From Ilyonectria destructans (Eukaryota > Ascomycota > Sordariomycetes > Hypocreales > Nectriaceae): 64,000 bases of DNA. Position 1 is the first letter of the stretch; the number at the start of each line of letters is the position of its first letter. A program made the position numbers and the translations under genes. The notes beneath the pieces are model-generated. The model worked only from the letters and a program-made list of their open reading frames with translations. It was not told the DNA's origin and did not search any database. Positions 23,670 to 34,438 of this stretch are shown here, in pieces. The stretch lies in NCBI GenBank assembly GCA_020740775.1, contig JAHEWK010000005.1, forward strand, positions 1,054,001 through 1,118,000. The letters run 5' to 3'.

Positions 23670-25480
23670 CTATGACTTTTGAGCCGCCTTGCCCTTCAAC
23701 TTGCCAACCAAGCCTGCAATCTTGCCCTTGAGACCTGAACTCGCTCCCTCATTCGCGCCCACGAATCTCCTCACTAGAATATTGTACAGACCTCCAAACG
23801 CCAGCGCAATCGCCGTCGACGTGAAGATGATGACGTTGTAGGGCATGCTGAAATCGGGCGTGGGCAGGTACAGCAGCAAGCTCGTGGTTCGAAGGTTCAT
23901 CTTCTTCGGCTCCAGCGTCGTGATGACGGCGGCCGCCACGTCGAAGCCGCGGTTGGCGTCGGGCGGGTACTCAGTGTACCGCAGGATGGCCTTCTCGAAG
24001 TCGTAGGTGAGGAAGACGGTACAGTGCGGGGGAATGCGCATGAGGAGCTCGAGCTGGGTTCCGCGGGAGCGGTCGAGGGCGGGGCGGTAGTAGATCTCCT
24101 TGATGAGGTCGGTGGAGTTGTCGGCCGACGTCGAGATGGAGATGCGGGCAGAGAGGGTGTGGAGGTAGATGCGCATGAACCACGGTAGAGAATCCATGTA
24201 GACAAACTCGACGTCGGTATCGCTAGGGTTGCTGAGAATGGCCTGGACACCGCCGTGTTCCTGACCGTGGCCCGTGAAACTACGCTCAGCGTAGAGGAGC
24301 GGGGTCTCAGGCGCGACGAGCAACTGGGACTCGTCAGTTACCTCAGGCTTGGTGAGGACGAGGTTGAATTCGGCGTTAGGATCAATACGGTAGCATCGTG
24401 AGTTGCCGTCCTGAGCCTTGATCTCGTGAGCACCCTGGCTGGAGAAGACGTCGCGTGAACCAGGGACCTGCACACAGACGGGCGGCACGTCAGGGCCGGT
24501 TAGGGGACAGGATCCCTTCATGGGTCGGCCGAAGATCTGGGACAGCGTCCAGTCCTGGCCGTCGAGGTGGTCGGCGGGGAAGCAGCTATCGTGGGAGTGG
24601 TATGGCTTGGAGGTATCGCAAAGGAGGTCCTGGCCTGGCGGGGGTCGCGGGATGGGGTTGTCTGTGAAACATGTGTCAGTGGCTTCAGCTTTATCGAGAA
24701 CCGAATTCAAATCATACCTCGAGGTCGCTTGGAGCGGTTCACATCAAGAACCATATCAACAGTCTCCTCCATCTCGAGAACGCAGTGGCCCTCGGCATCA
24801 CACTTGGGACGCACGTCGATGGCCATGCTCTGGTAAGAAGCATCGAACAGCTTATGTCCATCCAGCAAACTAGCAATGCCGGCCTTGCCCTTGCACGGAA
24901 GCAATTTCAAGAACGGCGTTAAGTTCTCTGTGCAGACAACCTCATGGGGTAGGACTCCATGGAGCAATCGCGTGTTGGCGAGCGTTGTGTTCGGGTGGTC
25001 GCCTTCGGGCTGGAAGGACATGACAGGTCGAATGGTCCTCGTCTCATCGATGAAGTTGAGACTGGCGCAGAACAGGCCGGAAAGCGCATTCGTCAGCGTC
25101 AACCACTTCTCATCGGCCTCTTCGTCGGTCTCAGCATCCAGCCAGGCCCACAGCTCGACGCCAGTACCGCCTTCGCGCGTGCCATCCCACGGACGGGCTC
25201 CCCAGCGCTCGGCGTCCCAGCGACCGAGGGTGAAGCGCAGGTGCAGCTCGCGGGTGCCCGCATACTGCAGGATCTGGCCGAGCGAGCGCGGAAACAGGCG
25301 GAAGTTGTGCGCCTCAAAGTCCTCGATGGAGGTGCTGGCGCGGAAGTTGAAGCTGGCGAGGAGGGCGGATAGGGGCAGCGGACGTAGCGTCAGCTGCTCG
25401 TGGTAGTCGGAGTCGGAAGCGGCGGCGAGGCCAAGCCCGTGGGCAATGGCCAGCAGGAGGAACGCCAGGAACTGGCGCAT
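23670..25480 (-). CDS. GPI16: GPI transamidase subunit Gpi16/PIG-T
   Basis: Two exons, 24718-25480 and 23670-24661, with a 56-nt intron (GTATGA...TTTCACAG); the join forms codon GAC and yields 584 aa. The product is the lumenal subunit of the ER GPI transamidase complex, which replaces the C-terminal signal of precursor proteins with a GPI anchor. Seen in the sequence: a cleavable signal peptide (MRQFLAFLLLAIAHGLGLAAA), an early YHEQLTLRPLP segment typical of PIG-T, a large lumenal region with glycosylation sequons and paired cysteines, and one transmembrane segment near the C-terminus (NVIIFTSTAIALAFGGLYNILV) followed by a short basic tail. The family is about 550-650 aa, so this is full length. 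The first in-frame Met with a leader was taken as start, not the one 21 codons upstream. It is divergent from LUC7. Confidence 0.93.
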
Positions 25481-25797
25481 CGTGGCGGCGGAAGGGATAA
25501 AAAAGAGGCTGCGAGATGGGTGTGAGATCCGGCTGGATTTCACATCTCACCAAGGCCGTGCCGGAGATCGTTTGGGGAAGCTGTACTAGCACGATCTGGC
25601 TACTGTATACGTACCCTGCATGGAGGAGCATCGCGGCGCGCCGGGTCCAGCTTCGGGCGGTGGGTGGCGGCAGAAATATATCCATGCTTCGCGACTGCGG
25701 GCGACAATACTCCTTCACATGGCGGCCGAGCCTCGAATTCAAGCCCCGCCAGTCTCGATTCCCTTCACCTCGCAACTCGACACACACGCACTCAACC
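25481..25797. promoter_or_regulatory. Bidirectional promoter region GPI16/LUC7
   Basis: Only 317 bases separate the two divergently oriented start codons of housekeeping genes, so the interval must contain both 5' leaders and promoters. No TATA box is evident on either side, as usual for constitutive fungal genes. Confidence 0.6.
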
Positions 25798-26667
25798 ATG
25801 GCCGCCGAACAGAGGAAGCTGCTCGAGCAGCTCATGGGCGCCTCGTCGTCGTCGCGCGCAGCCCAGCTCTCCATGACGGACCCCAAAGTCTGCCGGTCGT
25901 ACCTCGCCGGCACCTGTCCGCACGACCTCTTCACCAACACCAAGCAGGACATCGGCCCGTGTCCCAAGGTGCACTCCGAGGGCATCAAGGCCGAGTACGA
26001 GGCGCTGGGCGACCGCGAGAAGCAAAAGTACGGCTTCGAGTACGACTACATGCGCGACCTTCAAAAGTACATTGACGAGTGCAACCGCCGCATCGACGCT
26101 GCGCAGCGGAGGCTGGAGAAGACGCCCGACGAGATTCGGCAAACTAATGTTCTAGTATGACTCCCCTGCCTGTGTACTCTTGTTTCTCCCCGTTACTGAC
26201 AATGCGCACAGCTCAAGGGCATCTCTGAACTCTCCTCGTCCATCAGCAACGGCCTCCTCGAAGTCGAGATTCTCGGCTCCATGTCCGAAGTCTCGCGCGC
26301 CCAGGACGAGCTCTTCCGCGTGCGCCAGGCCTCGCAGGCCAAGCTCGACCGTGAGAAGGAGCTCAAGGCCCTCTCCGACACGTCGGGCCCCTCAGGCCAC
26401 CAGAAGCTGCAGGTCTGCGACGTCTGCGGCGCCTACCTCAGCCGGCTCGACAACGACCGCCGCCTCGCCGACCACTTCTACGGCAAGATGCACCTGGGCT
26501 ACGCGCAGATGCGCAAGACGTACGAGGCCTTCCCCAAGGAGATGAAGGGCCGCCCGCGCCCGGCCATGGACGACGACGGCTCCGGCATGGGAGGCCACCG
26601 CGGACCTAGAGGGCCCGGGGGGTACAGGGGCGGCAGAGGCGGCAGGGGATATCGCGGCGGGTGGTAA
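25798..26667 (+). CDS. LUC7: U1 snRNP-associated splicing factor Luc7
   Basis: Two exons, 25798-26154 and 26212-26667; the 57-nt intron (GTATGA...TACTGAC...CACAG) is phase 0. The product is 270 aa, close to yeast Luc7. It is part of U1 snRNP and helps select 5' splice sites. Both family zinc fingers are visible: a CCCH finger with C32, C40, C55 and H59 (CRSYLAGTC...GPCPKVH), and a second C2H2 finger (CDVCGAYLSRLDND...HFYGKMH). The middle is a helical coiled region. The C-terminus is an RGG/GGR-rich tail (RGPGGYRGGRGGRGYRGGW), also seen in many fungal Luc7 proteins. ATG follows CTCAACC. The strong codon bias to C/G third positions suggests high expression. Confidence 0.95.
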
Positions 26668-27080
26668 TTGCGATTTCCTGCGCGAGGGCATGTAAAGTAA
26701 CTTCTTGTCTGGTTCCGCATCGGCATTTTGGGGGCGTTTGGGCGCTTTTTGTAACACGCAAACTCTGGCAATTCAGCGTGGTGATAGGGATGGTTGGCCA
26801 AGCTTTGGGGGAAATACCCTTTTTTCTTCTTAAAAAAGACAAGACAGGCCTAAGAGGTCGGGTAGACATTAAAAGAAAGAGGACTCGTCAATCTCGCTTT
26901 GGGTTTACTGTCTATGTTATGCTGGCCTAATACAATTTTCCAACCGTATGCTCGTCCCGTGCGATGAATATGTTAACCCCTAGAGCTTGCTTCGCATTAC
27001 ATCCTTCTCTTGTGTTTACTGAGCCGGGCACTGAAGCTCGATCCTCGATTTGTTCTTCTGCGTCCTCAGCAGGTCTGGTA
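26668..27080. other. Convergent 3' flanks of LUC7 and RGG protein
   Basis: 413 bases holding the 3' UTRs of two convergent genes. No additional coding or RNA feature was identified. Confidence 0.4.
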
Positions 27081-28259
27081 TCATGCCTTGTTCTTCTGAA
27101 TCTCGTCAAAGGCCTCCATCTCGTCGTCCCACTTGCCAACGTTTGGCGGTGACAACGGCGGCGGCGGCGGCAGCGCCACGACAACCTGGGGCTTCGGCGG
27201 CACGTCGACTTCGGGCTTCTTCACGCCATCCGTCGGCAGCGCGGGGAAGTCGTCGGCGGCAGGGATCGCCTGCTTGGCCGGGGCCTGCGTGTTGGGTCCG
27301 CCCTCGTGGCCGCCTCGTCCTCCGCGACCTCCCCTGCCGCCGCGACCTCGGCCGCCTCGCCCCCGTCCTCGGTGCCGCTCGTCCAGGAATCGATCGACGT
27401 CGTGCTCTTCTCCTTCTTTGGAGGCGTAGCGGCTGGCACCAAGCCCGCCGCCGCTCTTGGACCCCCTAATGCCGCCATTGGCGCCCCTGAATCCTCGTCT
27501 GGCCTCCTCCTCTTCCAGGGCCTCCTTGCCCTCGTCCCAGCCGCCCTCCTTGGTGCCCATCGCCTTCAGCTTCCTCTCTCTGTTCTTGGCTCGTTCATCC
27601 TCCATCTTCTTACGGTCCTCATCGCCTCGTCGTCGCCGCTCAGCTTCCTCGGCGCGCCGCTTGCGCGCCTCCTGCATGCCGCGGGCGTAGGCTTCGGCGT
27701 GGTCCTTCTCGTCCTGCTCGGCCTTCTCGAACTTGCGCGCCTTCTCTGCCGACAGCAGCTTCATCTGCTCCATCTTGGCGGCCAGCTCGGTGTCCGTCAG
27801 CTTCTGGCGCGGGTTGGCGCCGGACCCGAGGCGCGAGTTGGGGTTGGCGGCCGTGTTCTGGGCCGCATGGCTGGTCTTCTCGCGGGGCGCCGTGGGAGCA
27901 TTGGGCGGCGCGTTGGAAGGTTGTTGCTGCGGTTGGCGGGGAGGCTTCGGGCTCGGGGCGGGCTTGACGGCGGGCTTGTCGACGGGCTTCTCGGCGGGTT
28001 TATCGGCGGGCTTGTCGGCGAATCGGGACGACGAGAGCGTCTTGGGCGGTGGTAATGAGCTCTTAGTCGGCTGCGATGGCGCGGGCTTTTCCACAGCTAC
28101 AGGCTCCTGTACGGGGGCTGGCAGCTCTGGTTCAGGCGCCGGCTGAGGTGCTGGCACCGGGGTGGCGACAGCGGGAGTGACGACGGTCTCGCTCTCGACG
28201 GGCTCGAAGTCGTCGTAGAAGAGGTCATCGTCGGTGCGGCCTCCAAACTGGTCATCCAT
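27081..28259 (-). CDS. Charged RGG-box protein, putative RNA-binding, function unknown
   Basis: A single exon of 392 aa. Order of regions: acidic N-terminus (MDDQFGGRTDDDLFYDDFEP), Pro/Ala/Lys-rich spacer with repeated DKPA/EKPV units (about residues 80-100), a long charged helix rich in Glu/Arg/Lys (about 150-245: KLTDTELAAKMEQMKLLSAEKARKF onward in pattern), a Gly-rich part, a block of RGRGGRGG repeats (about 300-318), then DDFPALP and a proline-rich stretch before GKWDDEMEAFDEIQ at the C-terminus. RGG boxes plus a DDFPALP-like motif occur in mRNA/ribosome-associated proteins of the Stm1/HABP4 kind, but I cannot place it in a named family. GC-rich and low-complexity, which produces long meaningless frames on the opposite strand. 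Confidence 0.82.
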   Translation of the reverse strand: MDDQFGGRTDDDLFYDDFEPVESETVVTPAVATPVPAPQPAPEPELPAPVQEPVAVEKPAPSQPTKSSLPPPKTLSSSRFADKPADKPAEKPVDKPAVKPAPSPKPPRQPQQQPSNAPPNAPTAPREKTSHAAQNTAANPNSRLGSGANPRQKLTDTELAAKMEQMKLLSAEKARKFEKAEQDEKDHAEAYARGMQEARKRRAEEAERRRRGDEDRKKMEDERAKNRERKLKAMGTKEGGWDEGKEALEEEEARRGFRGANGGIRGSKSGGGLGASRYASKEGEEHDVDRFLDERHRGRGRGGRGRGGRGGRGGRGGHEGGPNTQAPAKQAIPAADDFPALPTDGVKKPEVDVPPKPQVVVALPPPPPLSPPNVGKWDDEMEAFDEIQKNKA

Positions 28260-28840
28260 GGCGGGCAGCAGGTTCTGGGAGCAAGTTCAAGCCAATAATG
28301 TGTAGCAATTAATCCCCAGCAAGCGAGCCAAGGTATATCATGCAGCAATGTCGTATTCAGAGGGCAGCAGGCAGAGAGGTTGACGCCGAAGAACCGGTGG
28401 CAATGCTCGTCGATGGAGCTTCTTGCAAGGTGCTTCTTGCAAGGTACCTACACCGATACCCCGCCACAGTCATTTGCGGTCATGGGGCAGCGCGTACCTG
28501 GAAGTGGGGGAGAGGTACAGAGCCTGGGGCGGTGGCGGGTGGTGGCTGGAGCGCGCGGCTAATACTCGGACGAGCTGGTGCGCTGCTGCCACAGTGTGAG
28601 TTGCGCCTGGTACATCCCTAGCACGCTGGGTCGGTCGGTGAGTCTCGGTGAGCATTCCACAACGCAACCTGAGGCACAACTTGACACTGGACGATTAACT
28701 TGCCATTTAACGAGTTGGTCCGATATATTTCATTAGGGTACTCCGTATTGAACTAGGTACTGAAGGGTTGAAAGGGCAAGTATCGCTCAAATAGAATCCA
28801 CCGTCCCATCAAGTACCGACCGACCAACTCCCCGTCTAAA
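28260..28840. other. Upstream region of RGG protein gene
   Basis: 581 bases between two same-strand genes. It should contain the promoter/5' UTR of the RGG protein (toward 28260) and the 3' end of the following gene (toward 28840). Contains a short direct duplication of CTTCTTGCAAGGT(A/G)C near 28420-28446. No gene seen. Confidence 0.4.
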
Positions 28841-29347
28841 TCACTCGTCTCCTCTGCCAACCCGCAGCTCACTCAGTCTCTCAATCACCACCCTCCTCAA
28901 CTCATCCTCGCTCCGCACAAACGGCGCCTTGAACTTCCTGCAAACCGCCTCCACGTAGCCCTTCTTGTAATACCCGTCCAGCGCGCACGCAATCAGCTTC
29001 CCCGTCCGCGAAGCCATGCCCATCTCGGCCAAACTGACGGGCGCGGCCGTGGCGCCGTGGAACAGCACCACGATGATGTCGGCCGTGTCCTGCGTGTCGA
29101 GCTCCCACTGGATCTGGTCCGCCCAGCGCGTATCGGAGAAGTCCTCTCGCCATGTCGCGTCCCAGTCGTCGCGTTTCGGGTTGAAGATGGTGACGGCCTG
29201 GTCGGCGATTCCTTTGATCAGCGTCTCCCGCCAATCGGGTTCGCCTGTGTCGGTAGCGGTCCCTCCGAGGAAGAGGGACAGGCGATGCGTCTGCTGCGGC
29301 CGCGCAGGGGCTCTGATAACTTGCGCTTGAGACGCCATTGATTGCAT
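28841..29347 (-). CDS. Nucleoside 2-deoxyribosyltransferase-like protein
   Basis: One exon. The start was set at the ATG 29345-29347 (MQSMASQ), which has a purine at -3; the in-frame ATG at 29338 is an alternative, and extra frame up to 29497 is probably leader. The product is 168 aa. Features match the fungal/bacterial nucleoside 2-deoxyribosyltransferase-like fold: LFLGG near the N-terminus, VTIFNPKRDDWD, ADQIQWELD, ADIIVVLFHG and PVSLAEMGMAS. The conserved order of the IFNP.R.DW, QI.WE and SL.E.G motifs supports the assignment, with the Glu of SLAEMG the likely catalytic residue in this fold. True substrates of fungal members are unknown; nucleotide salvage or NAD-related hydrolysis are possible. 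Confidence 0.82.
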   Translation of the reverse strand: MQSMASQAQVIRAPARPQQTHRLSLFLGGTATDTGEPDWRETLIKGIADQAVTIFNPKRDDWDATWREDFSDTRWADQIQWELDTQDTADIIVVLFHGATAAPVSLAEMGMASRTGKLIACALDGYYKKGYVEAVCRKFKAPFVRSEDELRRVVIERLSELRVGRGDE

Positions 29348-30105
29348 TTCTGTTTGTTGCTTTTTGTTTTCTTTGCTGTGTTTGAATGAATAGGCGCACA
29401 ATGCTGTTCTTTTATGGTGCGAGAGCAAAGCTGCTGTCAGAGGTCTCCGAGCTGAAAACCCCGAGTCTGCCTTCTCACACGAGGCGCATTTAGCCAAGCC
29501 AAGCCACTAACCTTCTAATTGGCCAAGCATACCAATTAATGGCCTAGTATGGTAGTGATCCGTTATCTTTGAGCAGTATTTCTAGTCAGCCTCTCACTAA
29601 ATCAATGACTTTATCCATTTCCGCTGACGTGAATGCCTGCCATTTCCACTCAGCTTCCACTTGTTGGGCATTCTCTTGACCTGTGGTCTTTCTGATGTGT
29701 CTCAATTGTGCCTTTTGATCCCGTGATATTGTAAACATGCACCCCAACCTGCTGACTATTGTTTGCTGTATCTATTGACCTCTGTCACCACCGTGTGTTC
29801 CAATCAGCTGACAACATGAGTCAATTCACAAATACGCACAATAGCAAGATAACATTGAATCATGGTCACAACGCTGAAAAAACGGGGCGCTGCAGCAACG
29901 TCCAAAAGAACAATACGCAAACAATACGCATTCTGTCTCGATTTTCTTTAATCACAGCTTCGCAAACTTCAAAGTTCAGGTCTGTGACTCGCCGTTGTCC
30001 TGGTCTCTGGTTGAGCCGAGATGAGGATTTAATCATGCCGTCCGTTCCCTCCAGACCACCAACCAACTCAGATCTATAAACTACCCAGGCGTCCCAGCAA
30101 CGACC
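29348..30105. other. Divergent intergenic region
   Basis: About 760 bases between the deoxyribosyltransferase-like gene (-) and the SANT gene (+), so both promoters lie here. It includes a small near-repeat of AGCCAAGCCA...GGCCAAGCA around 29490-29530. Frames at 29759-30079 are not convincing. Confidence 0.4.
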
Positions 30106-30578
30106 ATGCCCAAATCAATGACAACGTGGCAGGTAAAGGCGATCAAAAACGGCCGCCGACCACTACCAGAGGAGCGAGGTCAGCGTCCATGGATACCAGA
30201 GAAACCCGAGGACACACCCGGTCATCCCCCCAAAGCATCTTTGGCCCAGGCGGTACGTCTACTCCAGAGCCCTCCCCTGCGTCCTGTGCCTGACATATCT
30301 AATCTCCATGACCAGCCTGCTCAAAAACTCGCTAAGAACGGCCCCAAGGGTTCCCCCTGGACAGAAAAAGAAGTTGCCCTTCTGAACAGCCTTAAGCATC
30401 GAAATATTGGTTGGGTGTGTATACAGGTAAGTTTTAATCCCTGGTGACGGGCTTTCGAAATTTCAATAACTAACCACTCACTCCTCTCCAGCGCTATTTT
30501 CCCAACCGACCCATCGACGGTATCAAGCAGAAGTGGTTCAAGCAGGCCCAGCTAGCGCGAAAGACCATGTCGAATTAG
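30106..30578 (+). CDS. Small Myb/SANT-like domain protein
   Basis: Two exons, 30106-30426 and 30492-30578, with a 65-nt intron (GTAAGT...CTAAC...CTCCAG), phase 0; product 135 aa. The first 75 residues are basic and proline-rich. The C-terminal part is a Myb/SANT-like helix-turn-helix: SPWTEKEVALLNSLKHRNI-GWVCIQRYFPNR-PIDGIKQKWFKQ, with Trp residues at the typical spacing of the three helices. Splicing is needed to complete helix 3, which supports the gene model. Proteins of this kind usually bind DNA; with a single repeat and such a short length the target cannot be guessed. The ATG at 30118 is an alternative start. Confidence 0.75.
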
Positions 30579-31373
30579 AACCAAATACTGACAAGGTGCT
30601 GGCTGAGAAGGATGGCAACCCTGAAGCGTAGTTAGTCCTCGCTTAAACAAGTCTCAAGAGTGGGTTGGCACTGTAGACTAATGTGAAAATGGAGGAATAG
30701 AACCGGATGTGCAACCCAACTATATTGGAAGGACCACGGCAGTTACGATGCCATATCCAAGACGATCGTCAGTCCGCATCCAACTTCAGGCAAAATAAAA
30801 ATAAAAATAAATGATCAAAGTCTTTGGAAATTTACGGTACTTCTTAAAATGCATTTCGTCTATTGTCTGGTAATCTAATAGACAACCAAGAACAAACATA
30901 AAACCGTCCATTATGACTGCAAACTAATATTGGATGTCGTGTTCCAAAACAACATTTATTACATTCGACCCTTGGCCCATGCCGGGTCACTACCTTCCAG
31001 ATTAGATACCATTGACCACACCACCTGAGGGAACAAATGCAATAAAACCCTCCCAAACACCTCCCTTCTAATACTAGCAATACGTCCCTCTCTCCAACTT
31101 GGCGATTAGCACATGCCGGCCGCGTTGGGTGGGCCACGTCTCTATCGTCAGTTCGCTCTCTTTTTACGCTGTAGGGCTCTTGACAAGCGTTCCCGTATTC
31201 GTGTGAACTCCCACGTCCCAACCTATGTCAATGGATTCAATTAATGAAAATCACAAGATTCGCGCGTCTATGAAGAGACATTATCGTAAATTATGTATTT
31301 TATGATGTGTCCGAGTCACCACTCAAATTTACAAGCACATAACCCAGCCCCTTATTTATGCACACGCGTATAT
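30579..31373. other. Intergenic region between convergent genes
   Basis: About 800 bases. Contains a short A-rich microsatellite of AAAAT units near 30793-30812 and AT-rich sequence up to 31373. The frame at 30844-31221 (-) has no recognisable content. Confidence 0.4.
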
Positions 31374-32964
31374 TTACTGCCCATCAATACTAGAGAAGGC
31401 GTTCTTCTGCTGAAGTTTGCCTATTAATTTCCGGCCAGGCTTCGAGAAAAGTAAACCGCAACCAATTCCAACGACCGGGATCGCAAACGCCCAAAAGACC
31501 CAGAAAAGCTGTTCACCAACAGAAAACTTGCCGCCCATCGAGAAAATAGATGCGATAAAAGAGATTGGAAGGAATAATGTCGCAAGGGAGGTGAGATACC
31601 CAACCTGCCTGGCTTGCGTATTGGCCGTGATGGTCTCTCGCACCGATACGGCCTGCATGTAAGCCTGCAAGATAATATCTACTCTTGTCTTTAAGCTGTC
31701 AGTTGTGTATTGCAGACTTTTCCATGCGTCGGCTTCCCATTCCTCGGTGATCTGGCACTTTCCGCCAATTCCCAAAGCATCCATGTTATGGTAAAGATCT
31801 GCGCTGACTGATTCCAGTGCTGACTTTGCGCGAATCAAGCGACCGAACCGTCGTGATTCCCAGGGTGTCGTCCAAGCGTCATCGAGCCATGTTGCGGAGC
31901 TGAACTCGGTTACTCTTGCGCCGATGCTCATGTTAAATTGTTCCTGGACAATCTGCGCCTCCATGATACGTATACTTGCTGTCCATGCAGAGAGGACTAA
32001 CCTCCTGCAAATATCGGTACAACTGGCTGGGGTCTGGTGTGATCTGCGTTGTTCCCTATAGAGTAAAACAATATCGTCAAAGGATGATTGCATCTCGGGG
32101 GAGTCATGTGCCTCTTCCAAATCCGAGGTGATCGTGGACAAGGTTGTGCCAGAGGCGTAAGTGGAATACCAAGATCCGGCCTGACTCAGACCGTCTTCAA
32201 TAGAGGCGTTGAGTTTTATCGTGTTATTACGGAGGACCTCCCGAGGAATACTAGACTTTTTCCATGTGACGAAGTTACCGAGGGGAGGATCAACTAGAAA
32301 CACAACTAATAGTGGATATTAGCAAAGGGTGCCAGGGATTGAAGAGAGCCGGAGTGTACTTGCCATCCCAGCTGTCTCCTTTGCATGTACACCAGTAAGA
32401 GAGCTGTTCAAAGCTCGAAAAAGGACCATCGAGATCCCCGAATACTGATACACGGGATAGTGGCCGACGGACGCTCGAATCCATGTGATAGATTGGATCC
32501 ACCTCATCCCCATGTAGCCCCTTGATTTCCACTTGATGAAGCTTCTGGAATGAGAGAAGAAAGCGCCGCTGGGATTCAAAATACCGCGGTGTTCTGTTCA
32601 ATACGCTTCCTCTATACCTTCCATGGCTGGCCCAGTGAGTTGCAAAAAAAGACGGAGGAACTCGAAGGTTCGAACCAAGCACCTGGACAAATTTCCTAGG
32701 GAGGCCCTCCAGAACAAACACCCGACGGAGTGCAGTGCTACTTGGAGCATCCTTTTCAAGATAGCGCCGCAAATTCCTGGATGCCGTGAACTTTTGAATG
32801 GAAGGCTTATCCTCACCTTGGAACTCGATCACGGCGACTTGTCCCTCTTCTGCCAGCGGCCCCACTTGATTTGACAACTGGTCGACGAATTCAGGATATT
32901 GCCGTCGCTGTGTGGATTCGACAAGGGTCCAGTAATTCTTCTCCTTCTCATGATCCTGTATCAT
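31374..32964 (-). CDS. CorA-like membrane protein with GC-AG intron
   Basis: Two exons, 32364-32964 and 31374-32293. The 70-nt intron begins GCAAGT rather than GT, has a CTAAT branch site and ends TTCTAG. Only this GC donor restores frame (codon GTT, ...SWD|VDPPLG); the nearby GT donor gives an immediate stop. The product is 506 aa from the first in-frame ATG (MIQDHEKEK); the frame upstream has no ATG before a stop, though a short extra 5' exon is possible. N-terminal two thirds are soluble; two closely spaced transmembrane helices lie at the C-terminus (SLATLFLPISFIASIFSMGG and LFWVFWAFAIPVVGIGCGLLF), the CorA topology. The canonical GMN signature at the end of helix 1 reads SMGG, so Mg2+ transport is doubtful, as for many fungal CorA-like proteins. 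Confidence 0.85.
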
Positions 32965-33616
32965 TTTAATGACGTTTGCGGTGATGTGCACTCGGTCTCT
33001 GTGATGAAATTCTTTACGAAATCTCCCTCGAGCGATTGCTCTGCTGATACCTTTATGACATGTGAAAGCTTATTATAAAGGGGCAAATTAGAATAATGTC
33101 GTCGCGTTCAGACAAATCAAAAGACGTGGGTATGTCAGTTGGTATTCGGCTGCAGCGTGGCTTCAGGTGATTGGAGAGAACCGGCGATGGCAAGACACGG
33201 GGCGTTTTCAGCTATGAAATGATAGGCTGGGAATGGCGGTGATGAGGTTACTATTGAAGCTTTAATAACTTTAACACCAACAGCGTTGCCATAATGGTGA
33301 AATAAAATGACGTAGGCGGCGTTAACATTTCTACGACATATCAAGTGCCCAGCGATGTGGAGACTCATGTAACTTAAGAACTGCCTAAGTGTCCTATGAA
33401 ATTTCCGAGGCGAGGTATTCTTTATTCTCGCAATAAATGCTCATGGAATAATGCAACCTCCTGTCTTCACTCTTTGAATTAGCAAATGACCCTTGGGCTC
33501 TCAACTCCTGCGAAGCTACCGGATACCGTCGGTTCCCTGAGACTAGACTGACTGGTTCTTGGCCGGGGACGACCGAACGCCATTAGATTTGGCGACACAC
33601 AAATCAACGATTGGAG
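32965..33616. other. Divergent intergenic region
   Basis: 650 bases between the CorA-like gene (-) and the HeLo gene (+). A TTTATAAT element at about 33071-33078 lies roughly 110 bases upstream of the CorA-like ATG on its strand. No gene seen. Confidence 0.35.
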
Positions 33617-34438
33617 ATGGACTTGCATGGTGCACATATTTCGAAAGTATTCGCCTCCTGCGTTTCTTGCATCGGTCATGCTCTCGAATCCGCACCCATT
33701 TCCAAGAAGACTCTACGACTCAGCGTGTTGAGACTTCGCATTACGAGATGGGGTAAAGCAATCAACATCTATGGTCCCCCTGGATCCAGTTTATTAACCG
33801 ATTATTCGTCTGAATCTGACGAGGCTAGAGAGGTGATGATCCGCTTAATTGAGCTATTCAAGTTTATATTTGAGGATACCTCCGGATCATCAAGGCTTCC
33901 GACAACCGAGCTGGAGCTGCTGTCCTCGATGATCTTTGAAATTGACCAAGTAGCATGTCCAAGACTTCAAAGCTACAAAAGTCTTCTCATGTCTCCGCCT
34001 TCAGGTGCTAAAAACTGGCCCCGCTCACTAACTGGCCGGACATGTCAGTTGATTGATGAGCTCGATGATATCTGCCCTGCAACGAAGCCTCAACGAGAGT
34101 TGTTTGCCTCCGAAAGGCAAACAATAAACGAAGCTACCTTGCGGTATATTCAGGAACAGTTACCTCGAACAGACCCATGGATATCTGATATATCCCATCC
34201 ATTAAAGGACTATTCCCGCTTTTGCAAGGTTTGCGGTGACAGGAGTTATGCTGCTCCTATCGCCATCGAAATTCCCATTGGCATCGACGTCCCCGCTTGT
34301 ATTGGCCCTGGTGATGGTGTTTCTCACTCGGTTGGGGGAAGAGTAGACTCCTCGGGCCGATACCGAGGACGAGAGCCCTGCAGTATCTGTTTCGCTACTT
34401 TTGAAACTGAAATTTCCGACGACGAGCTGCACCGGTAA
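33617..34438 (+). CDS. Stand-alone HeLo-type (prion-inhibition/propagation) domain protein
   Basis: Single exon, 273 aa from ATG 33617 (MDLHGAHISKVFASC). The first 60 residues follow the HeLo domain pattern of HET-S/LOP-B-type proteins: a hydrophobic first helix (SKVFASCVSCIGHAL) and the characteristic LRLSVLRLRITRWGKAINI helix. The helical part extends to about residue 190 (LIELFKFIFEDTSG; YIQEQLPR). The remaining 80 residues contain CKVCG and CSICFATFE, a possible metal-binding pair of C-x2-C motifs, in a Gly/Ile-rich tail. HeLo domains act as membrane-targeting cell-death executors when released or oligomerised. There is no NACHT or kinase partner fused, and no amyloid motif is obvious. 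A small upstream exon or extra 3' exon cannot be excluded. Confidence 0.65.
   Translation: MDLHGAHISKVFASCVSCIGHALESAPISKKTLRLSVLRLRITRWGKAINIYGPPGSSLLTDYSSESDEAREVMIRLIELFKFIFEDTSGSSRLPTTELELLSSMIFEIDQVACPRLQSYKSLLMSPPSGAKNWPRSLTGRTCQLIDELDDICPATKPQRELFASERQTINEATLRYIQEQLPRTDPWISDISHPLKDYSRFCKVCGDRSYAAPIAIEIPIGIDVPACIGPGDGVSHSVGGRVDSSGRYRGREPCSICFATFETEISDDELHR

Noticed and set aside
27306..28055. 249-codon frame on the plus strand opposite the RGG protein
   Set aside because: Antisense artefact of GC-rich low-complexity coding sequence; Leu/Gly-rich with no domain.
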